21,658 nucleotides of DNA from a bacterium. Its GTDB lineage: Bacteria; Zhuqueibacterota; Zhuqueibacteria; Thermofontimicrobiales; Thermofontimicrobiaceae. Below the pieces are notes generated by a model. The model was not told where the DNA came from. It worked only from the letters and a program-made list of their open reading frames with translations, and searched no databases. The position numbers were made by a program, and so were the translations under genes. Every line of letters starts with the position of its first letter. Position 1 is the first letter of the stretch. This document shows positions 1 through 7,835 of this stretch, piece by piece. The stretch covers positions 1-21,658 of the forward strand of contig DSAU01000256.1 of NCBI GenBank assembly GCA_011046315.1, given 5' to 3'.

Positions 1-294
1 CATTTTAGACTCCGATAATATTGGTCCGATAAGCAACAGGTTGTTTTCTATAAGTTTTTTTTGGGGATAGAAATTAGATTTTTTCTGATCTGCTATAACC
101 TTACTTTTTTGATAATATGCCTAAAAATTGATAAGGTTAATTTCTATTTCCGGATAAATTTCATCGATCTGCTGTTCAATTTCGATGGTCTTGCTCAAAG
201 CGGTAACTATTCTGCAATAAGGACAATCTCTGCTTAATAATCAACAACAAAAGATGAATAAATTCAGATATATGCTCGAACATGAATTTTTCAT
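1..294 (-). pseudogene. Decayed thioredoxin-fold protein (CPYC motif), runs off the left edge
   Basis: Read on the minus strand, one frame from 294 to 1 contains a redox motif, RDCPYCRIV, followed by a helix-like stretch ending in EIEINLINF. After a stop the same frame continues to LLLIGPILSE, which looks like the late strand of a thioredoxin or glutaredoxin fold. Two stops interrupt it: TGA at 243-241, just before the CPYC segment, and TAG at 123-121, after the central strand. Similarity to a thioredoxin-type protein on both sides of the TAG argues for one decayed gene rather than chance. An ATG at 294-292 with a weak GAGAG upstream may be the original start. The 3' end lies outside the window. 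The family assignment rests on the CxxC motif and fold pattern only. The downstream TAG stop of valS shows that TAG terminates normally here, so readthrough is unlikely. Confidence 0.5.
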
Positions 295-400
295 ACCGCT
301 CTCATAGCAGCCGTTAAACACAAGTACGGGTTATGTTTTTTTTTGTCTGCTACATTTTAATAAAATATCGAGTGAAATGCAAGTGTTTTGTTGTTTCTAA

Positions 401-813
401 AAATGGAACATTATTCAGCGCCGTGAATTAAAATGGACAAAGTTAGCTGATTTTGTTCAAAAAGAAGTTGATGAAAGTTTTTTTATATGGTTCGCTTTAA
501 AAACAATAAAACGCAAACTGCATCTTCTGAATCCCGACAGGAAATTGAGCCGATTGTGGAGCGGGCGATTGATTCTTACATTACTAAACGACGAGAATAC
601 CTGCCGGTTTTTTTTAAATACTTTTAGTTCAAAGGCGCGTTGAAGTTACATCGCAAAGCGTTGAGTAGTGATCTGGTCAAAGGACTTTTGAATATTTCCT
701 GGTCGCTTATCTATACGCTGTTGCGTGCCAGCGGTAGTTTAATGCAGAAGATGGGGGAGAGGCGATTGTCTGCTAATAATTATAGAAAGATTGCCGCAAT
801 GGCTACGCGCTAA
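401..813 (+). pseudogene. Frame-broken small ORF (possibly DUF6635-like)
   Basis: From 401 a frame reads WNIIQRRELKWTKLADF and then, at the T-run at 478-484, coding character passes to the next frame. That frame (475-813) runs as MVRFKNNKTQ (ATG 487) through EPIVERAIDSYITKRREYLP, meets TAG at 625-627, and continues with FKGALKLHRKALSSDLVKGL to a TAA at 811-813. The pattern of a charged helix, then GALxLHRxAL, then a hydrophobic stretch reminds me of DUF6635 proteins, but this is from memory and not secure. A one-base change in the T-run plus one nonsense change would restore a single protein of about 135 residues. The final TAA overlaps an ATG (TAATG), as in a translationally coupled gene pair. 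I read this as a pseudogene; the function is unknown. Confidence 0.4.
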
Positions 814-887
814 TGAAAACACTTGTTATCAATGGTACTCATGGAAACTATTCTTCTGGATTATTTGAAAGCCACACGGTTGATTAA
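813..887 (+). pseudogene. Stub of a flavodoxin-like NAD(P)H/FMN reductase start
   Basis: The ATG at 813 overlaps the stop of the upstream ORF and encodes MKTLVINGTHG, which resembles the first beta-strand and phosphate-binding turn of NADPH-dependent FMN reductase or flavodoxin-fold proteins (usual form MKxLVINGSPR). After about ten codons the resemblance ends, the frame stops at 885-887, and the DNA becomes the start of the transglutaminase gene in the next frame. The simplest reading is a deletion junction near 840. The evidence is one short motif, so confidence is low. Confidence 0.3.
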
Positions 888-1482
888 TGCTGACGATGAT
901 GCGATAGTTGCTAAAAAAAGAGAGTTAACCAGAGGTATTGATGATCCTAATGAAAAAGCCCGTCGCATTTTCTATTTTGTTAGGGACCAGATTCGCTATG
1001 TTTTTCGGACCGGAGCTTCTGAACGCGCCTACCGCGCATCGATGATACTGAACCAGGGGAGAGGGTTTTGCACACAAAAAGCGATACTGTTCTGCTCTCT
1101 GGCGCGGAGCTGCGGCATTCCGGCGGGGATTTACTTTTTTGATATTGCGGATCATACCTTACCACAGAATGTCCGGCAACTTTTGGGAAGTAATATCTTA
1201 TTTTGGCATGGTGTTACAGCGCTGTCACTCAATGGAAACTGGTTTCGATTTGACGCGACCCTTGATCGCAAATTGGTAGAAAAGAACAAGCTAATTTCGG
1301 TTGAATTTGACCCGAACCGAGATTGTCTGATGAGTTCGATAACTCAAAACGGGACCCCGCATATTGAATATATTCGCGATCACGGAATGGTAGCGGATGT
1401 GTCGTTTCAGCAAATTTCTGACAGGTTTCAGCAAAGTTACCCACATTTATTTCCGCGGCGAGGACAACTGTTCTGTAGTTGA
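841..1482 (+). CDS. Transglutaminase-like (papain-fold) protein
   Basis: A cytoplasmic protein of 213 residues with no signal peptide and one transglutaminase-core domain. The likely catalytic triad is C77 in GRGFCTQKA, H113 in FWHGV and D128 in FRFDATLD. The Cys followed by a helix, with His and Asp on later strands, is the standard arrangement (PF01841). The family includes peptidases, deamidases and cross-linking enzymes; this member's substrate cannot be told from sequence. I chose ATG 841 because similarity begins there. A TTG at 823 would add six residues. Neither start has a convincing Shine-Dalgarno, and the region upstream looks like a rearrangement junction that may have removed the native leader. 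No partner gene is on its strand; it is convergent with the DUF4837 gene. Confidence 0.75.
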   Translation: METILLDYLKATRLINADDDAIVAKKRELTRGIDDPNEKARRIFYFVRDQIRYVFRTGASERAYRASMILNQGRGFCTQKAILFCSLARSCGIPAGIYFFDIADHTLPQNVRQLLGSNILFWHGVTALSLNGNWFRFDATLDRKLVEKNKLISVEFDPNRDCLMSSITQNGTPHIEYIRDHGMVADVSFQQISDRFQQSYPHLFPRRGQLFCS

Positions 1483-1655
1483 TGTAAATTTTTAATCATT
1501 CTCCAATACGTTCATAAAAAATGAATTTAACAGATCATTGGTTCAAAATGATCACCGAAAATCAGCGAGAACAGCAATTGTTTTTGCGCAGGATTTTGGT
1601 GTCCCAGAAAATCACGCCCTCGAATAATATTGATAAAAGCATAATTATCAAATGG

Positions 1656-2693
1656 TCATAAATCTTCCGGTTTCACCTCAAGATTTGTTTTAAAGGTTCG
1701 GGCGATGATGTCCATTTGCCTCAAATAGTGTATTTTTGATTTTTTTAAATCCGGGGCAAACATGTGCATGTCGATGAAATAGATACGTTCGGTATCTGTG
1801 TCAAAAAAACAGTACATGCGAAAAGGTCCGCCGGCATCTTTTTCATCATTTTTCCATAGTCCTTTAAGCAGCAAAGCGTGTCTGCCGCAAAATTCAACTT
1901 CTTCGGTTCTCACTTCTTCCCATTTTTGCTCCACGCTATCGCCTTCATACTGCGATGAACCGATTTGATCACGTTTGGCGATACACCATTCTTTGGTGAT
2001 CACATTGGGATCGGACGCATTTTTCCAAAAAACTGAAATCCAGCGCAACGGCAAGGTACGATGAAACATCACAAATCGATCGCCGGCGGACTGTTTCTCC
2101 ATGGAATAATCCATGGGTAAGCGAATCATCCAGCCATAGGTTCGCAACAGATGTTTTTCTATGTCGATTTTTTCTTTAGCTGAAAAAAGAATATTTCGAT
2201 GAAACTCACGCCAGTAATCCTCAAACTGATCAAATAGCATTTGTCGGTTCTGATGAATGTAATCGATGAGGGTTTGAACATCGGACGCCACCAGAAAAAC
2301 AATTTTTTGATCCTGAGCCCAGACTTGCTGTTGCGTGAAAATATAATCTCCCTGTTTTACCCGATCCAGCGCAGCCTCAGACAGATTTGAATTGATGGCG
2401 TTTGAAAGTTCATCAGTCGCATCAAGAGTGGACAGGAAAAGAAGATTTTTGTAGCGTTGATAATCTTTGGGCTCTTGTTTGATGATGGTGAACAATTTTT
2501 CCGGCTGAGGAGTCGGTTCAATTTTTTCAAAAATTTCGCGAATTAACGGTTCTGTCTGCTCCCATATTTCCGGGTTTGCCAATACACGGATTTCATAATC
2601 TCCGCCAATGGGCAGGGGTTTAGTGCAACCAACAATCACTATGATGGTTGAGAGAACTGCTAACAATAAAATTTTCGATATATTCATTTTCAT
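1656..2693 (-). CDS. DUF4837 family lipoprotein
   Basis: 345 residues. The N-terminus is a lipoprotein signal with a hydrophobic stretch from about residue 8 and a lipobox ending VIVGC, so C23 should be lipidated. The C-terminal half carries the features I associate with DUF4837 (PF16125): GxxxRMYCFFDTDTERIYFID followed by a conserved LRQMDIIARTF. The family is largely restricted to Bacteroidota and relatives and has no known biochemical role. The start at ATG 2693 has a strong AGGAGG six bases upstream. The ATG overlaps the stop of the upstream flippase-like gene by four bases (ATGA), so the two are translationally coupled. Being last in a glycan-assembly operon suggests an envelope role, but that is inference. 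Confidence 0.8.
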   Translation of the reverse strand: MKMNISKILLLAVLSTIIVIVGCTKPLPIGGDYEIRVLANPEIWEQTEPLIREIFEKIEPTPQPEKLFTIIKQEPKDYQRYKNLLFLSTLDATDELSNAINSNLSEAALDRVKQGDYIFTQQQVWAQDQKIVFLVASDVQTLIDYIHQNRQMLFDQFEDYWREFHRNILFSAKEKIDIEKHLLRTYGWMIRLPMDYSMEKQSAGDRFVMFHRTLPLRWISVFWKNASDPNVITKEWCIAKRDQIGSSQYEGDSVEQKWEEVRTEEVEFCGRHALLLKGLWKNDEKDAGGPFRMYCFFDTDTERIYFIDMHMFAPDLKKSKIHYLRQMDIIARTFKTNLEVKPEDL

Positions 2694-3670
2694 TGGATAC
2701 CTCCTGTAGTTTGATCGTTAAATTCGGGCTTTTCTTTGCGCAAAATAAAGATCAATCCACCGGGCAATGCAGCTGTTACACCGATTAGATATGCCAAAAA
2801 TTCCATGGCAACCACAATTTCAGGTGGAAAGCCGGTGATGTTGGAAAAAAGAGCTACACCGCTGCCTTCGCGCACACCAATTCCTCCGATGGAAATGGGA
2901 AGGCTTGCTACCAGCGCAATAATGGGAATAAAAATGAAAAAATATTTTAATTGACCTTCTAAACCTACTGCCAGCGCGGCGCAGTAGTGCACCATAATTC
3001 TGATAAACTGAATCGCCAAAGAAATTATCACCACCACGCTGATCGTCGCTTTTTGATCTCGGTACGAGTGAATACTCAGGTAAATCTCCTTGAGCTTGCC
3101 ATTGATGCGGGGGTTCATCAGGAAGCGTAACAATCTGCCCACCCTCTGCGCCAGATTGAAATGAAATATGAAAAGAAATGATACCATCCAGCACAGAAAA
3201 ATTGCCAGGATCACAAACAGCGCAGTTTTGGATTGGAGCATATTTTGCCAAAATAACAGGGCAGCCAATGCCATTGCGGTAATTATGAAAAATCCCATAA
3301 AACGATCCAAAAAAACTGCGGAAACAGCGCTTGAGGAATTGCCACTCGATTTGCGGATATCATAAATGCGCACCGCATCGCCGCCGATGTAGCCGATTAG
3401 AAAATTGTTAAAAAATAATCCGACATAATAATAGCCGACCACTCGCATAAACGGAAGATTGATGTTTTGGGCGCGCAACAATAGATGCCACTGCAATGAG
3501 CCCAGGATATTGCTCATGGTAATAATTAAAATTGCAAAGCCGATCCAGTTTAAATTGGTATGTTTAAATTGGCTTAAAATTTCCTTTAATCCAAGCTTTG
3601 AGGCCAGTAAAATGATCAAACTGGCGCTGACAATAATTTTCACTAAACTAATCAGATGGTTACGACTCAA
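2690..3670 (-). CDS. Polytopic membrane protein, LPG_synthase_TM / AglD-like (UPF0104) family
   Basis: 326 residues, almost entirely hydrophobic, with about eight transmembrane segments. Recognisable family features are the early WxxLLRAQ segment, the GYYYVGLFFNNFLIGYIGGDAVR block (residues about 77-100), and a late SLPISIGGIGVREG motif (about 255-268). These match the PF03706 family, the membrane domain of MprF and of the AglD and YbhN proteins. Members are linked to moving or attaching lipid-linked glycans or aminoacyl-lipids. The start is TTG at 3670: no in-frame ATG lies nearby, while AGAGGA sits about seven bases before the TTG. It lies 37 bases after the truncated DUF2723 copy and overlaps the DUF4837 start by four bases. 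Its substrate is probably a glycolipid made by this operon, by inference. Confidence 0.78.
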   Translation of the reverse strand: MSRNHLISLVKIIVSASLIILLASKLGLKEILSQFKHTNLNWIGFAILIITMSNILGSLQWHLLLRAQNINLPFMRVVGYYYVGLFFNNFLIGYIGGDAVRIYDIRKSSGNSSSAVSAVFLDRFMGFFIITAMALAALLFWQNMLQSKTALFVILAIFLCWMVSFLFIFHFNLAQRVGRLLRFLMNPRINGKLKEIYLSIHSYRDQKATISVVVIISLAIQFIRIMVHYCAALAVGLEGQLKYFFIFIPIIALVASLPISIGGIGVREGSGVALFSNITGFPPEIVVAMEFLAYLIGVTAALPGGLIFILRKEKPEFNDQTTGGIQ

Positions 3671-3707
3671 ATCTTTTTCCTCTATGTGTCATTTATTTTT
3701 CAATTTA

Positions 3708-3980
3708 TTATTTCACGGTCAATGCACTGGTCAGGACGGAAATGAGATTAACGCTAAGGCCAATATCATGTGCCCAGGGAATGAGGGAGAATATTCTGCC
3801 CAATAACAGATAAAAAGGAGCCCCCGGTGGATGGGGGACTCCTAAAATATGTGAACAGGCGATAAATTCACCGCAGTCCCAGAAAGAGGTAGTCGGGGCG
3901 ATTGTCGCCAAATAAACTGCAAACGAGATCAAAAAAACAATATAGCCAGACAATCGATGAAAAATTGGCTCCCGATTCAT
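3708..3980 (-). pseudogene. Truncated second copy of the DUF2723 N-terminus
   Basis: 90 residues that align without gaps to the first 90 residues of the upstream 903-residue DUF2723 protein, with about 61 identities by hand count. The block TIAPTTSFWDCGEFIA and the block PHPPGAPFYLLLGRIF are both kept. After ALTVK the frame hits two consecutive TAA codons and nothing resembling the rest of the protein follows. It still has a good GGAG about seven bases before ATG 3980 and starts 17 bases after the full copy's stop. It could therefore be translated as a one- or two-helix peptide carrying the conserved Asp-Glu motif. The two copies differ too much for a recent duplication. Either a once-complete paralogue lost about 90% of its length, or a partial duplication was retained. 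Confidence 0.8.
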
Positions 3981-3997
3981 TCAGCTTCTCCGCATTT

Positions 3998-6709
3998 TTA
4001 TTCCAATGTTCCCAGGGTATCATCCGGCGCTGAATTCAAAGCTGTTGTGTCTGGTTTTTGTGATTCCAACATTTTTTGTAATTGCTGTTGAAAAGAGCGT
4101 GCTGTCTGATCTTCGGGATGCGTGTTAAGCCAACCGCTTAACAGGGTCATCCCTTTCTGGTATTGTTTGGTACGCAAATAATAATTTGCCATCCAGTAAA
4201 CGCCGTTCGCATACTCGGGATTTTCATCCACAATCTGTTGGATTTTTTGGGCAGCCAGCGCTTCATCATTACGATAGAAATAATAGAGATACTGCAAACG
4301 ATTATCCAGTGGCACATCCGGACGTTTCAGAATGCGATTTAATATTTCTTCAGCCTTCTCGATCTCGGTGGCTTCTTCATACATCAAAGCAAACTGGAAG
4401 GCAAGTTCGTGCCTCATCGGAATGACTGTATCCGGCATGGCAGAGAATAACTTGTCCAACACTTCGGTCATATCCGAATACAATCTTTCCTTGTGGTAAA
4501 AACGAGCCAGGCTGTAAAACGCTCCCTGGTAGTTACGCAGCAACCCTTTGATATTTTCATTGAAATAAACATCCGGATTGTTGAGATTGCGGTATTTAAA
4601 GTTATTAAGTAGATTTTCTTTTAAATGTGGCGGTGAAATTTGCTCGCCGGGATAAGTAATCAGTTTATAAACCAGCCCATCCATCCGCAGATATTCGTTG
4701 AGATTGATCTGATTTTCATTGGATACAGTCAACGCGAAATAGATTGGCTTTTGAAAACGGTTAGTCTGAATGATATTTAAAATCATAATATCCTGAACTC
4801 TGATGCCGCGTCCGTATAAAGTGGGTTTGAGTTCAAATACAATTTGCGGCTGCTGATCAATTTCTTCCATCAACGTCTTTTTTTCGTCGGCGTCAGCAAT
4901 GTCACGAAGGTAGGCAGCGCGAGGTACATCAAATTTTATGGTTTTGGGTTCTTCCCAGAGACGTGGCTGGAGTCGCTCGATTTGTCGGTCGTCGACGCTG
5001 ATGGGTACTCTGGGCTCCCGGTCGCGCAGTTGTTTGATATACCAGTGCGTATTCAATAAGCTTAAATTAACCACCCGAACATCGGTGCGAAATTTTTCCA
5101 CCGTTTGCAGATACCAGAGCGGGAAAGTATCATTGTCGCCGTTGGTAAAAAGGATAGCGTTAGGTTCACAGCTTTCCAGAAGATTGTGGGAATAGTCATG
5201 CGCCACATAATTACCGGTTCGGTCGTGCGACTCATAATTGAAAGAAAGCAGGTTAATGGGCATGATAAATAATAGTATGACTGCGACGATCGCTGTCGCT
5301 GCCACACGAAAGCTGGGTTTATATTTTTGGCTCAGTTGTTTTATGTAATCCATTACAGCGTAAGCGCCAATTCCGATCCATATCGCAAAAGCCATAAACG
5401 ATCCGGTGAAGACATAGTCCCGTTCACGCGGTTGAGGATCCTCCTGATTTAAATAGATGACGATCGCTAATCCGGTTATCAAAAAAAGCGTGGCAATAAA
5501 CGAGGCATGGCGCCAATCTCTCCGAAAATGATAAACCATGCCCAATAATCCAAAAATAAACGGAATCCCGAGCAGCCCATGCAAACTGACTGTTTCTACA
5601 ATGCGGTCATCTTCACCCAACGTTTGTCCCACGCCGATGAACTGCCAGCCAAAATATCGGATGTACATCTTTTTTATCTGATATTCCCAAAGCGGCGCCC
5701 GCCTTTCAACAATGCTCCACTCACCATATTGTTCACGGTTTAAATAGCTGACCAGATTTTCCAGTGTTGACGGATCATTTTCATCTATCTCCGGGTCTAA
5801 ATTTGAGCGGATGTAGATCATGGCATAAGTTGAAACGCCCATAATGATCATCAAAAACGAAACCAGCAACACGAACAGATAACGTCGTTTTTTATCGACA
5901 GCAGTTTTGATTGCATAGAGCAATGCGCCCAATCCGGCAATAACGATAATCGCGGTAAATTCTGCTCCAAAATTGTTTCTTAATTGTAAAACCAGGTTGG
6001 GGAATTTTTTAACCATACCCGGATAAATGGCAAAAAAAATCAATCCCGAAAGCAATGCAAAGATAGTGAAGCTCTTGAGTTCAATTTTTTCTGTTTTACG
6101 AAAATAAATCACCAGAAATATCGCAGGCAAGGCAAGAATGCTCAACAAGTGCACGCCAATTACCAGCCCGATGGCATAAGCGATCAGCAAAATGTACTTA
6201 TCACTGGCAGCGGAATCGGCTTTTTCATACCATACCAGGATTAACCAGACCACCAGAGCAGTAAAAAACATACTGATAGCGTAAACCTCAGCTTCAACAG
6301 CATTGAACCATAAACTGTCGGTGAAAGCAAATGTCAGGGAACCGATTATCGCGCCGCCATAAATTGCTATCCGGTCAATGGTATCCTTGGGATTACCGCG
6401 AAAAATGTTGACCAGGCGAACGATGATGAGATAGGTGAACATTACGGTTAATCCGGTCGATAATGCGGAGACCACATTGACGCGAAGACCAATGTCTGTT
6501 GCAAATGGAATAATGCTGAATATTCGACCGAGCAGCAGGTAAAATGGCGCTCCCGGCGGATGTGGTATCCCCAGGATATGGGCGGTGGCGATAAATTCCC
6601 CACAATCCCAAAATGAGGTAGTGGGAGCGATGGTTCGCAGATAGACAAAGGTTGAGATTAAAAAAACTAAAAAGGCAAAAATACGGTTCAAGAGTTTATC
6701 GTTTTTCAT
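3998..6709 (-). CDS. DUF2723 membrane protein (GT-C-type glycosyltransferase) with C-terminal TPR repeats
   Basis: 903 residues. The N-terminal domain (about 1-180) is DUF2723 (PF11028), with the diagnostic TIAPTTSFWDCGEFIA and GIPHPPGAPFYLLLGRIF blocks. The acidic D/E pair after the first membrane helix is typical of GT-C enzymes, which use polyprenyl-phosphate sugars. About ten to twelve membrane segments follow up to about residue 500. A soluble region then contains LFTNGDNDTFPLWYLQ (about 530-545), and the C-terminus (about 720-890) has TPR-like helices. Known members are FCB-group proteins thought to transfer sugars to periplasmic acceptors; this one's acceptor is unknown. ATG 6709 overlaps the end of the GT4 gene by 14 bases. 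Length is near the usual 900-1100 residues, so it appears intact. Confidence 0.85.
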   Translation of the reverse strand: MKNDKLLNRIFAFLVFLISTFVYLRTIAPTTSFWDCGEFIATAHILGIPHPPGAPFYLLLGRIFSIIPFATDIGLRVNVVSALSTGLTVMFTYLIIVRLVNIFRGNPKDTIDRIAIYGGAIIGSLTFAFTDSLWFNAVEAEVYAISMFFTALVVWLILVWYEKADSAASDKYILLIAYAIGLVIGVHLLSILALPAIFLVIYFRKTEKIELKSFTIFALLSGLIFFAIYPGMVKKFPNLVLQLRNNFGAEFTAIIVIAGLGALLYAIKTAVDKKRRYLFVLLVSFLMIIMGVSTYAMIYIRSNLDPEIDENDPSTLENLVSYLNREQYGEWSIVERRAPLWEYQIKKMYIRYFGWQFIGVGQTLGEDDRIVETVSLHGLLGIPFIFGLLGMVYHFRRDWRHASFIATLFLITGLAIVIYLNQEDPQPRERDYVFTGSFMAFAIWIGIGAYAVMDYIKQLSQKYKPSFRVAATAIVAVILLFIMPINLLSFNYESHDRTGNYVAHDYSHNLLESCEPNAILFTNGDNDTFPLWYLQTVEKFRTDVRVVNLSLLNTHWYIKQLRDREPRVPISVDDRQIERLQPRLWEEPKTIKFDVPRAAYLRDIADADEKKTLMEEIDQQPQIVFELKPTLYGRGIRVQDIMILNIIQTNRFQKPIYFALTVSNENQINLNEYLRMDGLVYKLITYPGEQISPPHLKENLLNNFKYRNLNNPDVYFNENIKGLLRNYQGAFYSLARFYHKERLYSDMTEVLDKLFSAMPDTVIPMRHELAFQFALMYEEATEIEKAEEILNRILKRPDVPLDNRLQYLYYFYRNDEALAAQKIQQIVDENPEYANGVYWMANYYLRTKQYQKGMTLLSGWLNTHPEDQTARSFQQQLQKMLESQKPDTTALNSAPDDTLGTLE

Positions 6710-7829
6710 GCATTTCCCTCCGAGACAATACCTTTGTGATTAAATTCATCATTTCATTGGCTGAATTTTCCCAATTGAAGCGCAACGCCCAATCAGTACA
6801 TTTTGGTATCAATGATTTGCGTAATTTTTTATCATGGATTAATTTAATAATCAATGCTGCCAATTGCTGATAATCGCCGTAAGGATAAAGAAATCCTGTC
6901 TCCCCGTGCACCACTGAATCCCGCAGCCCGGGAGAATTAGCAGCGATAACCGGCAATCCGCAGGCATTGGCTTCGATCACGGTCAGCCCCCAGCCTTCTT
7001 TGGGAGAGGGATTGACCATTAACCACATCTGATTCAAATGACGAACTTTTGTCTGGTGTTGCGTGGCGCCGGTGAAGGTTACATTTCCGGTGAGTCGGAG
7101 TTTTTTGACCTGCTGTTTCAACACCGGCAAATGATCACCATCGCCGATGAGCAGCAATCGGGCGTCGGGGATTTTTTTTAGCACTTCATTAAAGGCTAAT
7201 ATCAGGTGGTTGACGCTTTTATATTTTTTGATTCGACCCAGATAGCCCACAACCGGGAATTTTGCTTTCAGCTCAGCCAACTGCTTGTATTCACGGTTGT
7301 CGACGGCGTTGAATACCAAATGAATATTTTCCGGCTTAAGTCCTTTTTCAGTCAGTTCGGTTTTAGTGCTGTCGGATACAACCGCCATCGGGATATTGCG
7401 GTAAATTGGGGGAATCAATCCCTCAGCCAGCGTTACGTAAAAAGCAACCGGCGGCGGAGCTTCAATAAAAATACTGGAGCCGAACAGGTGATGGATGATC
7501 CCGATAATTGGTTCTTTGACAAAGAATGGTGTAAAAAATGGGATCTTGTTAATATCATCGATCACCACATCGAATTTAGACGTCCGGGATAATCTGCGAT
7601 AGTAAAACGGAACGCAGAAATTGAACAGATATCGATTCCCCTGTCGAATGACCTGAATGCCGTCAACAATCTCCTGGTTCGGCAACTCAGGATGACGGCA
7701 GCAAAGCAGCGTGACCTGATGCCCTCGCTCAACAATTCGTTTAAAAATCTCATGTAAATGAACCTCGGCGCCGCCGCCCAACGGATTTTTGATGTCCTGC
7801 CAGTTGATGACCAGTATTCGATACCCCAT
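6696..7829 (-). CDS. GT4-family glycosyltransferase (GT-B fold)
   Basis: 377 residues with the two Rossmann-like halves of a GT-B enzyme. The N-terminal glycine-rich loop is in NPLGGGAEVHLHEI (about 15-28), typical of GT4 acceptor-side domains. The donor-side domain begins at VVGYLGRIKKYKSV (about 193-206), followed by RLLLIGDGDHLP. The retaining-enzyme EX7E motif is E278 and E286 in KEGWGLTVIEANACGLPVIA. It should add a sugar from a nucleotide donor to a lipid-linked acceptor on the cytoplasmic face, feeding the membrane steps encoded downstream. It starts six bases after the methyltransferase stop and overlaps the DUF2723 start by 14 bases, so it is operonic. The donor sugar cannot be read from sequence. 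Confidence 0.88.
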   Translation of the reverse strand: MGYRILVINWQDIKNPLGGGAEVHLHEIFKRIVERGHQVTLLCCRHPELPNQEIVDGIQVIRQGNRYLFNFCVPFYYRRLSRTSKFDVVIDDINKIPFFTPFFVKEPIIGIIHHLFGSSIFIEAPPPVAFYVTLAEGLIPPIYRNIPMAVVSDSTKTELTEKGLKPENIHLVFNAVDNREYKQLAELKAKFPVVGYLGRIKKYKSVNHLILAFNEVLKKIPDARLLLIGDGDHLPVLKQQVKKLRLTGNVTFTGATQHQTKVRHLNQMWLMVNPSPKEGWGLTVIEANACGLPVIAANSPGLRDSVVHGETGFLYPYGDYQQLAALIIKLIHDKKLRKSLIPKCTDWALRFNWENSANEMMNLITKVLSRREMHEKR

Positions 7830-7835
7830 GTTCAG

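Noticed and set aside
625..627. Possible recoding of in-frame TAG (or TGA at 241-243) as a sense codon
   Set aside because: valS itself stops with TAG and several genes stop with TGA, no recoding element is visible, and the affected frames also carry frameshifts; pseudogenes explain this better.
1521..1661. 46-codon plus-strand ORF beginning MNLTDHWFKMITENQ
   Set aside because: No Shine-Dalgarno, no recognisable family, and it runs into the 3' end of the DUF4837 gene on the other strand; likely chance, though a remnant cannot be excluded.
2820..3251. 143-codon minus-strand frame inside the flippase-like gene
   Set aside because: Same strand but another frame; the product is Cys-, Ser- and His-rich without family resemblance, while the main frame has clear membrane motifs.
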